The notes beneath the pieces are model-generated. The model saw nothing but the letters and a program-made list of their open reading frames with translations. It was not told the origin of the DNA and made no database searches. The position numbers and the translations under genes are program-made. Positions 1 to 8,769 of a stretch of 64,000 bases of DNA are shown here, in pieces. This stretch comes from Negativicutes bacterium (GTDB taxonomy: Bacteria; Bacillota_C; Negativicutes; Sporomusales_B; JARLHX01): assembly GCA_031292035.1 (NCBI GenBank), contig JARLHX010000280.1, positions 1 through 64,000 of the forward strand, in the 5' to 3' direction. Positions within the stretch are counted from its first letter, which is position 1. Each line of letters begins with the position of its first letter.

Positions 1-171
1 ACGGAATTGTTGTTGGGGCGGACTGCCAGGACGCTGTTGCTGCGGCGGGCCACCCGGACGGAATTGTTGTTGGGGCGGACTGCCAGGACGCTGTTGCTGC
101 GGCGGGCCACCCGGACGGAATTGTTGTTGGGGCGGCTGACCGGGACGCTGTTGCTGCGGTGGGCCGCTCGG
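1..171 (-). repeat. 57-bp tandem repeat in infB, three copies
   Basis: Units start at 1, 58 and 115, each 57 bp or 19 codons. The first two are nearly identical and the third is diverged. They encode a Gly-Pro-Pro-Gln-Gln-Gln-Arg-Pro-Gly type linker of IF-2. The array may continue past the window edge. Confidence 0.9.
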
Positions 172-759
172 GCGGAATTGCTGCTGAGGCGGACTACCAG
201 CCGGACGAAACTGCGGCTGCTGGGGTTGCTGCGGTGGGCCGCTCGGGCGGAATTGCTGCTGAGGCGGACTACCAGCCGGACGAAACTGCGGCTGCTGAGG
301 TTGCTGCGGTGGGCCGCTCGGCCGGAATTGTTGCTGAGGCGGTTGCTGACCGGGCCGCGGTTGCTGTGGCTGACCACCCTGAAATTGTTGCTGTGATGGC
401 TGAGTGGGACGCGGTTGCTGCGGCGGGGCGCTCGGACGGCGAGGGTCAGCTTGATAGGGCTGTTGTTGTGGCGTTTGACGCGGTCCAGTGGCAAACGGCA
501 TCGGCCGGCTCTGAGGATCGCGGTTTGGCGAGATTCCAGTAGGCGGTGTGGGCCGCGGAGCTTTTGGAGCTTCCGCTTTTGGTTCTTCCGGCGCACCGGT
601 CTTCCGCGCAAATGTACGATCAATTACCGCTTTGGCGTTATCGTCGAGACTGCTCATATGATTTTTGGCCACAATGCTGTTACGGGCCAATATGTCGATA
701 ATAACTTTGCTGGTTGTACTGAATTCCTTTGCTAATTCATAGACTCTATATTTGGACAT
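1..759 (-). CDS. infB: Translation initiation factor IF-2, N-terminal part (partial)
   Basis: The frame opens with ATG at 757-759 behind a G-rich ribosome binding site (GGGGGTGG) and runs open to the window edge, so only the first 253 codons are present. The first ~45 residues (MSKYRVYELAKEF..., STTSKVIIDIL) match the IF2_N fold that begins Firmicute IF-2. After that comes a long Pro/Gln/Arg-rich linker built of tandem repeats. The GTPase and initiator-tRNA-binding domains lie outside the window. IF-2 delivers fMet-tRNA to the 30S subunit. The gene is last of the visible rimP-nusA-ylxR-ylxQ-infB operon, 32 bases after ylxQ. Confidence 0.95.
   Translation of the reverse strand, partial: MSKYRVYELAKEFSTTSKVIIDILARNSIVAKNHMSSLDDNAKAVIDRTFARKTGAPEEPKAEAPKAPRPTPPTGISPNRDPQSRPMPFATGPRQTPQQQPYQADPRRPSAPPQQPRPTQPSQQQFQGGQPQQPRPGQQPPQQQFRPSGPPQQPQQPQFRPAGSPPQQQFRPSGPPQQPQQPQFRPAGSPPQQQFRPSGPPQQQRPGQPPQQQFRPGGPPQQQRPGSPPQQQFRPGGPPQQQRPGSPPQQQFR
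172..321 (-). repeat. 75-bp tandem repeat in infB, two copies
   Basis: Units start at 172 and 247, each 75 bp or 25 codons, and nearly identical. They share the QQQFRPSGPPQQ core with the 57-bp units but carry an extra QPQFRPAGSPP segment. All units keep the reading frame. Confidence 0.9.
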
Positions 760-791
760 TGATCCACCCCCAATTTTCTACCTCAAAATAT

Positions 792-1100
792 TCAGTCACG
801 CAGTAACTCGGTTATCGCTTTCCGAAAACCATTATCGGTGACTGCCAGTGCGGCTCGCGGCGGTCTACCGATCGCATGGCCGATTTCATCCTTAGACAGT
901 ACTTCGAAAAAGGCAACTTGGTAAAAGGCTGCCGAGTCGCGGTAACTTTTACGGGTACTCTCGCTGGCGTCGGTCGCGATCAAAATCAGTTTAGCCTGAC
1001 CGGATCGAACGGCTTTTTCCACTGCGAGTTCCCCGGAAACAAGTTTTCGTGCTTTTTGAGCCATTCCTAATAGTGCAAGCAAGCGTTGTTGATTCATCAT
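792..1100 (-). CDS. ylxQ: L7Ae-family ribosomal protein, YlxQ
   Basis: This 102-residue protein has the L7Ae/L30e/S12e/Gadd45 fold signature: an N-terminal LLGMAQKARKLVSGE segment, then AKLILIATDAS. Members bind kink-turn RNA; in Firmicutes YlxQ sits between ylxR and infB, and its exact RNA target is not settled. Its ATG overlaps the ylxR stop by 4 bases, which suggests translational coupling. The length is normal for the family. Confidence 0.88.
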   Translation of the reverse strand: MMNQQRLLALLGMAQKARKLVSGELAVEKAVRSGQAKLILIATDASESTRKSYRDSAAFYQVAFFEVLSKDEIGHAIGRPPRAALAVTDNGFRKAITELLRD

Positions 1101-1360
1101 TTGGCAATTCCAGCGCGAAGCTGTTCGAATACTTCAGGGGCAACAGCGTGCTGCAAAGCCCGTTCCAGGCGTTTGCCTTTCACGGCCTTGGTCAGGCAGT
1201 CATCGCTATTGCATAAATAAGCACCGCGGCCAGCTTTTTTACCGGTAGTATCCAACACTATGTCGCCATCCGGAGTTCGCACCACCCGGAGGAGTTCTTT
1301 CTTGCTTTTCATGATTTGACAGCCGACACACATGCGTTGAGGAGTCTTTTTCAGCTTCAT
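1097..1360 (-). CDS. ylxR: YlxR (DUF448) RNA-binding protein
   Basis: An 87-residue basic protein with the family's CVGCQ motif near the N-terminus and the GRGAYLC motif near residue 45. YlxR is conserved between nusA and infB; the B. subtilis protein has been linked to RNase P modulation (RnpM). The start is ATG behind a GGAGG-like site (AAGGAGGCC). It sits 11 bases after nusA and overlaps ylxQ. Confidence 0.9.
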   Translation of the reverse strand: MKLKKTPQRMCVGCQIMKSKKELLRVVRTPDGDIVLDTTGKKAGRGAYLCNSDDCLTKAVKGKRLERALQHAVAPEVFEQLRAGIAK

Positions 1361-1371
1361 ACAAGGCCTCC

Positions 1372-2415
1372 TTACATGGTTGTTTGGCTTTGCGTCTCAT
1401 TCTTGATATCAATCTTCCAGCCGGTCAACTTGGCAGCTAAACGGGCGTTTTGCCCCTCTTTACCAATGGCCAGCGATAATTGGTAGTCCGGCACAATAAC
1501 GCGCGAGGCTTTTTCGGTCTCGTGGACTTCCACCGACACAACTTTGGCTGGACTCAAGGCGTTGGCGATATATTTCGCCGGGTCGGTATTCCATTTAACG
1601 ATGTCGATTTTTTCCCCTTTTAATTCATTAACAATGGTTTGAACCCGCATACCTTTGTGCCCGACGCAGGAACCCACTGGATCAATGTTTTCGTCGCGGG
1701 AATGGACTGCGATTTTTGACCGGAGTCCGGGTTCTCTGGCTACGGATTTGATTTCAACAATTCCGTCATGAATTTCAGGGACTTCCAGTTCAAATAATCG
1801 TTTTAAAAGTCCGGGATGAGTGCGTGAAACCAGTATTTGAGGACCTTTTGTCGTCTTTTTGACTTCGATGATATATGTCTTTAGACGATCACCGTGCCGA
1901 TATATTTCACCAGGTATTTGTTCTGATGGTGAAAGAATGGCTTCGGCCTTCCCAAGGTCGATATATACATTTTTTTGTTCGATCCGTTGAACGAGGCCAG
2001 TTACAATGTCGCTCTCGCGGCTCGAAAACTCTTCATAAATGATGCCTCGCTCGGCTTCGCGGATGCGCTGCACAACCACCTGTTTTGCGGTTTGGGCGGC
2101 AATACGGCCGAAATTCTTCGGCGTTACTTCTATTTCTACCACGTCGTCCAATTCATAGCGGCGGTCAAGAGCGTGAGCTTCGTCAAGAGAAAGTTCCTGA
2201 CGCGGGTCTTTGGAGTTTTCCACCACCGTTTTGCGGGCATACACATGGATTTCACCTGTGTCACGGTCAAGCGCCACCCGGACGTTTTGGGCTGAACTGA
2301 AGTTGCGCTTGTAGGCCGAGATCAAGGCGGCTTCGATAGCGTCAAACAATACTTCAGGCGAAATCCCTTTCTCTTTGCCTAATTGCTCGAAAGCTAGCAT
2401 AAATTCGGCGTTCAC
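1372..2415 (-). CDS. nusA: Transcription termination/antitermination factor NusA
   Basis: This 347-residue protein has the standard order: an RNA-polymerase-binding N-domain (to about residue 125), an S1 domain with [19 protein letters not shown], then two KH domains with GxxG loops (GHKG and GKEG). It stops soon after KH2 and lacks the C-terminal acidic repeats of E. coli NusA, as is usual in Firmicutes. NusA binds elongating RNA polymerase and modulates pausing and termination. It follows rimP by 31 bases. Confidence 0.97.
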   Translation of the reverse strand: MNAEFMLAFEQLGKEKGISPEVLFDAIEAALISAYKRNFSSAQNVRVALDRDTGEIHVYARKTVVENSKDPRQELSLDEAHALDRRYELDDVVEIEVTPKNFGRIAAQTAKQVVVQRIREAERGIIYEEFSSRESDIVTGLVQRIEQKNVYIDLGKAEAILSPSEQIPGEIYRHGDRLKTYIIEVKKTTKGPQILVSRTHPGLLKRLFELEVPEIHDGIVEIKSVAREPGLRSKIAVHSRDENIDPVGSCVGHKGMRVQTIVNELKGEKIDIVKWNTDPAKYIANALSPAKVVSVEVHETEKASRVIVPDYQLSLAIGKEGQNARLAAKLTGWKIDIKNETQSQTTM

Positions 2416-2446
2416 ATTAAATCCCCCTATTCAATTATATATTCAG

Positions 2447-2914
2447 TTAGAAATCGAGATGCAAACGGACTTGCGATGTTTTGTCCCTTGGGATGGTCAT
2501 GGCAATTCCGTCGATATCGATATGAATATCCTGATTTTCCAAACCAACCAACGTTCCGATGAAGATCTTTTTGCCGTCGATCGGAGCAAAAGTCTTCACT
2601 TCCACTTTATCACCAGCATGACGGACAAAGTCTTTGTCTTTTTTCAAGGGACGGTCTAGTCCGGGCGACGAAACCTCAAGGATATATGCATCCTTGACCG
2701 GATCAAGTTCATCCAGACATTTTCCAAGATGTTCACTTACCGATTGGCAGTCTTCTACTTCCAGACCACCGGGCTTGTCGAGAAACACTCTAAGATACCA
2801 GTCCCGCTCTTTCACATATTCTACATCAACCAGTTCGAGCGGTGTGTCTTGAATGAACTCTTTTACTAGATTTTCCACCAGGTTTTCAAATGGATTGCCC
2901 GGCATTTTATTCAC
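2447..2914 (-). CDS. rimP: Ribosome maturation factor RimP
   Basis: A 155-residue protein with RimP features: LELVDVEYVKER and the VSSPGLDRPL motif around residue 80-90, then an SH3-like C-terminal half. RimP helps assemble the 30S subunit. It is the first gene of the rimP-nusA-ylxR-ylxQ-infB operon and has a well-formed promoter about 250 bases upstream. A GAGGTGA ribosome binding site precedes the ATG. Confidence 0.95.
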   Translation of the reverse strand: MNKMPGNPFENLVENLVKEFIQDTPLELVDVEYVKERDWYLRVFLDKPGGLEVEDCQSVSEHLGKCLDELDPVKDAYILEVSSPGLDRPLKKDKDFVRHAGDKVEVKTFAPIDGKKIFIGTLVGLENQDIHIDIDGIAMTIPRDKTSQVRLHLDF

Positions 2915-3107
2915 CTCTGTTTCTTAACATGCCGTCTGCATAAAATGCGGACTGCCCACAAAAGAGCCGCAAAAATTTGACTCGCATCGATGGGCTCGTC
3001 GAAACGCACACGTCCATTTATAGTGTTTCCTGACTTTACGCGCCCTTATACCCTATATTTGGCAGTGAAGATGCTGAAAGAGCGAGCGGGCTAAACGCAG
3101 AAGATGA

Positions 3108-3132
3108 AAGAGTGGGCGCTACACCCACTCTT
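3108..3132 (-). other. Stem-loop in the rimP leader
   Basis: A perfect 9-bp inverted repeat (3108-3116 with 3124-3132, AAGAGTGGG/CCCACTCTT) with a 7-base loop. It lies about 25 bases downstream of the -10 box assigned to the rimP promoter, near the 5' end of a long leader. No clear T-run follows on the minus strand, so a simple terminator is unlikely; a leader regulator or an inefficient polC terminator are both possible. The rest of the 293-base gap 2915-3207 has no coding frame I can support. Confidence 0.4.
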
Positions 3133-3160
3133 CCACCGGATCAGTCTGATATACGAATTT

Positions 3161-3189
3161 ATTATACCATTACCGGATAATATTTACAA
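3161..3189 (-). promoter_or_regulatory. SigA-type promoter of the rimP-nusA operon
   Basis: Read on the minus strand: -35 TTGTAA (3184-3189), 17-base spacer, extended -10 TGG-TATAAT (3161-3166). It lies just after the polC stop codon and points at rimP, leaving a leader of about 240 bases. The -10 is a perfect match, the -35 matches 4 of 6 bases. Confidence 0.6.
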
Positions 3190-3207
3190 CACTAAAATCG
3201 CCGTCAA

Positions 3208-6200
3208 TCAGCCAAAAAGCAAGAGTTGATTATTTTCCGGCAGCCCGTCCAGACAGCCGTGTTGTTGTAAAATGTCGATCACTGATTTAGATACTCTGGC
3301 CCGCAGGCGTAAATCCTCGATGGACGAGAAAGGCTTGCCCTGGCGGGCCAAAACAATATTGCTGGCTGCTGAGCCGCCAACGCCGTCCAAAGCTGCAAGC
3401 GGCGGCAGGAGTCCGTTGTCGACAATAAGAAATTTACTGGCGTCGGAACGATATAAATCAACATGGTGGAAGGTGAAGCCGCGCAAGGTCATTTCCAGAG
3501 CCATTTCATAAATGGTCAGCATCACCTTTTCCTTGGCAGTCAGCGTATTGTTTGCTTTTTGTTCTAGCTCAGACAGTTTTTGCCGGAGTACCTTTTCGCC
3601 TTTCACTGCTACATCGGCGTCGCATTCTGTGGCACGAACCGTGAAGTAGGCAGCGTAGAAAGCCAACGGATGATGAACTTTGCAGTATGCGATACGGACC
3701 GCCATCATTACATAGGCGACAGCATGCGCTTTGGGGAACATATACTTTATTTTCTGACAGGATTCGGTATACCACTCAGGAACTGATTTTTGACGCATAA
3801 CTTCGACGTCATCTGACTTAACGCCCTTGCCTTTACGGACCCCCTCCATGACGCGAAAAGAGATACTGGGCTCCACGCCTTTGTGCATAAGATAGATCAT
3901 AATGTCATCTCGGGCTGAGATGGCTTCTGAGAGCTTGGCGGTGCCGCTACGAATCAGATCCTGGGCGTTGTTCAGCCAGACATCGGTGCCGTGGGAAAAG
4001 CCGCTGATACGGACCAATTCACTGAAATGCTGCGGCTTGGTGTCTTCCAGCATCTGGCGGACGAATTTGGTGCCAAACTCGGGAATACCAAATGTGCCGA
4101 CCGTCGACCCGAGGACTTGCGGCGTGAGGCCGAGAGCCTCGGTTGACGAAAAGAGACTCATCGTAGCCGGATCATCAAAGGGAATGGTTTTGGGGTCAAG
4201 ACCAATCAAGTCTTCCAACATTTTTATCACTGTCGGATCGTCATGGCCGAGAATATCGAGTTTGACCAGGCGACTGCTGATGGAGTGGTAGTCAAAGTGG
4301 GTGGTAATGGTTGCCGACTTTTTGTCATCAGCTGGGTATTGGATGGGCGTAAAGTGGTGAATATCCATATCACGAGGGACAACCATAATGCCGCCGGGAT
4401 GCTGACCGGTTGTCCGTTTAACGCCTGTACAGCCGCCGATCAAGTGGTTGATATGGGCGTTGCGCGGCATGATGCCTTTGTCGGAGAAATAGTTTTTGAC
4501 AAAACCGTAGGCTGTTTTATCGGCGATGGTGGCAATGGTGCCGGCCCGGAAGACGTTGTCTTTGCCGAAGAGTTCTTCGGTGTATTTATGGGCGATGGGC
4601 TGGTATTCACCCGAGAAATTTAGGTCGATATCAGGCACTTTGTCGCCATGAAAGCCCATGAAAACTGCAAAGGGGATATCATGGCCGTCTTTAACTGTTG
4701 ACACTCCGCAACTGGGGCAGGCCTTGTCCGGCAGATCGAAGCCGCTGCCATAACTGCCGTCAGTAATAAATTCGCTGTATTTGCATTTCGGGCAGCGCCA
4801 ATGCGGCGCCAATGGATTGACTTCGGTAATATCGGTCATGGTGGCCACGAACGACGATCCTACCGAACCACGCGAACCGACAAGATAGCCGTCGTCCAAT
4901 GATTTTTTTACCAGTTTATGGGCGATGAGATACAGAACCGCAAAACCGTGGTTAATGATAGAGTCCAGCTCATAATTCAACCGCGTCGCCACAAGTTCAG
5001 GCAATGGATCGCCGTATAGCTGGAAGGCCTTTTCCATCGACATGTTGCGTATCTGGTCCTCCGCCCCGGGTATTTTGGGAGAATAAAGTTCTTCCGGAAT
5101 TGGTTTGAAACGATCGATGCTATCGTTGAGGTTGCGGGTGTTTTCGACTACAACCTGATAGGCTTTTTTCTCACCCAGGTAGGAGAATTCTACCAGCATT
5201 TCCGCTGTAGTACGGAAAAAGAGCGGCGGCTGATTATCGGCATCATCATAGCCCTGCCCCGACATCAAGATGCGGCGGTAAACCTCGTCCTCCGGATTCA
5301 GAAAATGGACGTCGCAGGTGGCTACAACCGGCTTGTCGACAAGTTCGCCAAGGCGGCAGACCTCGTGGTTAATGTTCCGCAGCCCCTGCTCATCCGCCAC
5401 TTTGCCCTGACGGACCAAAAAGGCGTTGTTGCCGGTAGGCTGGATTTCGAGATAATCATAGAACTCGGCGAGTCGGGTCAATTCGGCATCTGTTGCCTCA
5501 GCAAGAATAGCCTGGATAATTTCACCGGCTTCGCAGGCCGAGCCGAGCAACAGGCCCTCGCGGTGCTCAGCCAGGATGGCGCGGGGAATACGAGGCGTGC
5601 GATGCAGATATTTCAGATGGGATAACGATACCAGTCGGTAGAGATTGCGCAACCCCAGCAAATTCTGGGCGAGGATGATGATATGGTAGGGATGATTGCT
5701 ATTTTCATCGATCAAATAGCCTTCCATGCCATAAATAACTTTGATGCCTGATTTAGAAGCTTCTTCATCCGCTTCGGGAAAGGACTGAACGACGCCGTGA
5801 TCAGTGATGGCAACAGCCGGATGACCCCATTTGGCTGCAGTCCGGATCAGGGATTTGACCGAGGTGACAGAGTCCAGGGCGCTCATTCGAGTATGGGCAT
5901 GTAATTCGACCCTGGGAGTAGTTGCGGTATCGCTACGCTCGGTTTTGGCCATTCGGTTCATGCTGTCAACAAACACAACCAGTTCATTGGCATATTTATC
6001 ATATTGGACGGTGCCTTTTACTTTGACCAAAATACCGTCGGTAATGCTGTCCCCCAGTTTGCGAAATAGATCTTTGTCTTCAAAAAAAGCTTTACCGCTG
6101 ATGCCACCCGATAAATCGGCCAGGTCAAAAGTCAGGAGATTTCGCCCGGATTTTAAGGCGCGAAGATCGTGACTGATGATTTGACCGATCATGGTGATGT

Positions 6201-6873
6201 TGCGGCCCTCTTCCTGCACATCGCTGATCGATATTGGATTATCTTTTATATTTTTCCCGAATATTATGGGGTTTTCAACTTTCTTTTTGCCGGGAGATGC
6301 GTCGTGCGTCCCTGTTTCATTCGCCGCGAGGCGCGCATAGTCGTCTTCACAGATGGGTACTTCTTCGGTCGCGGTGGGGACGAAAACAACTTCACACGTA
6401 AGGCCGAACTCCTTGGCGATCTGGGTTTTGACAGCCTTATCCACGCCGCGGGAAAGTAGAATTTCGACTGAAAGCTCGCCAGATATTTCAATACTAAGGG
6501 TATGACCGTCAAAATAGCGTTTTCCAGGCAACAGCAAATGCTTTACGGTATGGTTTGCTGCGGCGATTCGGTTTACAAGGTCTCCCCATTTGGCTGTCAG
6601 ATAATCTTCAATATTTTGCGGCGTTTGGTGAAACTTCACCTGTGATAGTTGACAGTGGCTGGTTAAATGCTGCGCGGCAGAAGCTAATAGACGATCTGGC
6701 AAGTATTCCGGAACGTTCAATGACACTTCCCAGGCGGCAGCGTCGGTGTCAACCTGGACCTTGGTGATGGTCGAGCGACCAAGTAGGTCCCTGTCTTCAT
6801 CAGACAATACAAGTTCTGCCAATAACTCGGCAAAAGTTTGCACACTGTCAGGAATGATACAATAGGTGGACAT
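3208..6873 (-). CDS. polC: DNA polymerase III PolC-type alpha subunit lacking the exonuclease domain
   Basis: Main replicative polymerase of low-GC Firmicutes. Counting from the upstream ATG at 6900: OB domain about 220-315, PHP from about 329 (PRVELHAHT), a Zn-binding CPKC...CPSC segment at 703-731, the palm motif PDIDLNFS at 756 and KLDILGHDDP at 880, then the helix-hairpin-helix-bearing C-terminus. At about residues 390-405 the PHP domain runs straight from YGMEGYL to HPYHIIILAQN. In B. subtilis PolC (1437 residues) a DnaQ-type 3'-5' exonuclease is inserted here; it is absent, which explains the length of about 1220. I chose the ATG at 6871-6873 because AGAGGTG precedes it; the upstream ATG at 6900 has a weaker site. 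Confidence 0.96.
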   Translation of the reverse strand: MSTYCIIPDSVQTFAELLAELVLSDEDRDLLGRSTITKVQVDTDAAAWEVSLNVPEYLPDRLLASAAQHLTSHCQLSQVKFHQTPQNIEDYLTAKWGDLVNRIAAANHTVKHLLLPGKRYFDGHTLSIEISGELSVEILLSRGVDKAVKTQIAKEFGLTCEVVFVPTATEEVPICEDDYARLAANETGTHDASPGKKKVENPIIFGKNIKDNPISISDVQEEGRNITMIGQIISHDLRALKSGRNLLTFDLADLSGGISGKAFFEDKDLFRKLGDSITDGILVKVKGTVQYDKYANELVVFVDSMNRMAKTERSDTATTPRVELHAHTRMSALDSVTSVKSLIRTAAKWGHPAVAITDHGVVQSFPEADEEASKSGIKVIYGMEGYLIDENSNHPYHIIILAQNLLGLRNLYRLVSLSHLKYLHRTPRIPRAILAEHREGLLLGSACEAGEIIQAILAEATDAELTRLAEFYDYLEIQPTGNNAFLVRQGKVADEQGLRNINHEVCRLGELVDKPVVATCDVHFLNPEDEVYRRILMSGQGYDDADNQPPLFFRTTAEMLVEFSYLGEKKAYQVVVENTRNLNDSIDRFKPIPEELYSPKIPGAEDQIRNMSMEKAFQLYGDPLPELVATRLNYELDSIINHGFAVLYLIAHKLVKKSLDDGYLVGSRGSVGSSFVATMTDITEVNPLAPHWRCPKCKYSEFITDGSYGSGFDLPDKACPSCGVSTVKDGHDIPFAVFMGFHGDKVPDIDLNFSGEYQPIAHKYTEELFGKDNVFRAGTIATIADKTAYGFVKNYFSDKGIMPRNAHINHLIGGCTGVKRTTGQHPGGIMVVPRDMDIHHFTPIQYPADDKKSATITTHFDYHSISSRLVKLDILGHDDPTVIKMLEDLIGLDPKTIPFDDPATMSLFSSTEALGLTPQVLGSTVGTFGIPEFGTKFVRQMLEDTKPQHFSELVRISGFSHGTDVWLNNAQDLIRSGTAKLSEAISARDDIMIYLMHKGVEPSISFRVMEGVRKGKGVKSDDVEVMRQKSVPEWYTESCQKIKYMFPKAHAVAYVMMAVRIAYCKVHHPLAFYAAYFTVRATECDADVAVKGEKVLRQKLSELEQKANNTLTAKEKVMLTIYEMALEMTLRGFTFHHVDLYRSDASKFLIVDNGLLPPLAALDGVGGSAASNIVLARQGKPFSSIEDLRLRARVSKSVIDILQQHGCLDGLPENNQLLLFG

Positions 6874-7020
6874 GCGACACCTCTTTTTCTTGATAGACAT
6901 GACTCTCTATGAAACCATTTTAGCACAGAGATGCCAAAGAAGCCTATCGGCGATTTAGGGCTGATCGGGGATAAAATGTTAACTATCGCCAATATCGGCA
7001 TTATTAAGTCGATATTCATC

Positions 7021-7056
7021 AAAAAAGCTGTGTCCTAAATAAGGAACACAGCTTTT
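7021..7056 (-). terminator. Rho-independent terminator after proS
   Basis: A 12-bp stem with one bulged base (AAAGCTGTGTTCC/GGACACAGCTTT on the minus strand), a 7-base loop and a T6 run ending at 7021. It begins 9 bases after the proS stop and separates proS from polC. Confidence 0.8.
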
Positions 7057-7064
7057 GAGGTTGA

Positions 7065-8768
7065 TTATAATGATTTGAGCAAAGCCATAACCTCAGTCAG
7101 AAAGCTTTCAACTGGGAAATAATGAACTTCACCGCTACGCCGGATTTTGACCTCAATCAGATTTTCGCTGACTGCCTTCGGCCCCAGTGTGATTTTGAGG
7201 GGATAACCAATCAGATCGGCGTCTTTAAACTTGACCCCTGCCCGTTCTTCCCTGTCGTCCAGCATGGTTTCTACACCGGCGTCGGTCAATTGCTGATAAA
7301 CTTTTTCCGCCAGTGCTGACTGGGCCTGATCTTTTACGTTGATAGGGATGACAGCCGCCTGGAACGGGGCGATGGCCGCCGGCCAGATAATGCCGTTGTC
7401 GTCGTGATGCTGTTCGATGGCGGCAGCCATGGTCCGACTGACGCCAATACCATAACAGCCCATAACCATGAGCTGCTCACGGCCGTTTTCATCCAGATAG
7501 GTGGCACTCAGCGATTTGCTGTATTTTGTGAAGAGCTTGAATACCTGGCCGACTTCAATGCCACGGGCCGTTTTGACCGGTTTGCCGCAGCGCGGACAGG
7601 GGTCCTCTTCCTGAATCAGGCGGATGTCGACCACCTTTGTCGGAGTGAAATCGCGGCCTGGATTGACATTGATATAGTGATAGTCGACTTTATTGGCGCC
7701 GCAAACTGCGTTGTGCATGTTCATCACAGTAGCGTCGGCGATAATCGTTACATCGTTAAGTCCTACCGGCCCGATAAAGCCGGGGCTGCATCCGGCGGCT
7801 TGCAGCACCGTCGCTTCATCAGCTAATTGCAGGGCCAGACAACCTAACGTATTTTGCAGTTTAATCTCGTTAACCGAGTGATCGCCTCGGACTAAAGCTA
7901 ATACCGGACCCTTCTCGGTATTATAGGCAATTGTTTTGATTGTTTTATCCGGCGATACACCTAGTAGCTGCGAGACTGATTCGATGGTTTTTGTTCCAGG
8001 TGTCGCTGCTTCTTCCATCGGTAAAACAGCTTCCGATGATGGAGTCAAAGGATGTAATTCCGCTTTTTCGACGTTGGCGGCATAGTCACAGGACTGGCAA
8101 TAGACAATCGCTGCTTCGCCCGAATCGGCTATGACCATGAATTCGTGGGTGCCGCTGCCGCCGATCGCGCCAGGATCGGCCTCTACGGGGCGGAACGAAA
8201 GCCCGCAGCGGGTAAACACTCGCGAGTAGGCATCATACATCTTGTTATAGCTGACATCTAGCCCCGCTTCGTCCCGGTCAAAGGAGTATAGGTCTTTCAT
8301 AATGAATTCCCTGCCTCGCATGAGGCCGAACCGTGGGCGAATTTCGTCGCGGTACTTGTTTTGAACTTGGTATAACATTAATGGCAACTGCCGATAAGAG
8401 CGCACATCGGTTTTGATCATGGTGGTAATCATTTCCTCGTGGGTCGGTCCGAGGCAAAAGTCGCGTCCATGGCGGTCCTTGAGGCGAAACATTTCGTCGC
8501 CGTACACATCCCAGCGGCCGGTCTCTTTCCACATCTCAGCAGGCTGCATGATCGGCATGGAGAGTTCCTGGCCGCCTTTGGCGTCCATTTCTTCGCGGAC
8601 AATTTTTTCGATTTTTTTCAATACCCGCCAAGCGAGCGGCAAATAGGTATAAACCCCTCCTGCTGCTTTGCGGATAAACCCAGCCCGCAGCATCAGCTGA
8701 TGGCTGACCACTTCTGCTTCGGCCGGTGTTTCCCGGAGGGTTGGGGCGTATAGATGGGTTGCGCGCAT
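7065..8768 (-). CDS. proS: Prolyl-tRNA synthetase (bacterial type)
   Basis: A 567-residue class II synthetase. Motif 2 is visible around [16 protein letters not shown] and motif 3 as [13 protein letters not shown]. Between them, about residues 220-400, is the YbaK-like editing insertion that clears Ala-tRNA(Pro), typical of the bacterial form. A C-terminal anticodon-binding domain follows (AALIP-like [11 protein letters not shown]). It sits one base after ispG and ends at a terminator, so it closes the rpsB-to-proS run. Confidence 0.97.
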   Translation of the reverse strand: MRATHLYAPTLRETPAEAEVVSHQLMLRAGFIRKAAGGVYTYLPLAWRVLKKIEKIVREEMDAKGGQELSMPIMQPAEMWKETGRWDVYGDEMFRLKDRHGRDFCLGPTHEEMITTMIKTDVRSYRQLPLMLYQVQNKYRDEIRPRFGLMRGREFIMKDLYSFDRDEAGLDVSYNKMYDAYSRVFTRCGLSFRPVEADPGAIGGSGTHEFMVIADSGEAAIVYCQSCDYAANVEKAELHPLTPSSEAVLPMEEAATPGTKTIESVSQLLGVSPDKTIKTIAYNTEKGPVLALVRGDHSVNEIKLQNTLGCLALQLADEATVLQAAGCSPGFIGPVGLNDVTIIADATVMNMHNAVCGANKVDYHYINVNPGRDFTPTKVVDIRLIQEEDPCPRCGKPVKTARGIEVGQVFKLFTKYSKSLSATYLDENGREQLMVMGCYGIGVSRTMAAAIEQHHDDNGIIWPAAIAPFQAAVIPINVKDQAQSALAEKVYQQLTDAGVETMLDDREERAGVKFKDADLIGYPLKITLGPKAVSENLIEVKIRRSGEVHYFPVESFLTEVMALLKSL

Positions 8769-8769
8769 G

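Noticed and set aside
1..321. Regular repeats that could be taken for a CRISPR array
   Set aside because: Units are directly adjacent with no variable spacers, and they keep the infB reading frame.
7..542. Plus-strand frames of 129 and 127 codons with striking repeats
   Set aside because: They are the antisense of the repetitive infB linker; the minus strand has the conserved IF2_N start and a ribosome site.
3208..6873. polC as a pseudogene with an internal deletion
   Set aside because: The frame is uninterrupted, the PHP halves join cleanly, and all polymerase catalytic motifs are kept; an essential gene of this kind is more likely a true exonuclease-less form.
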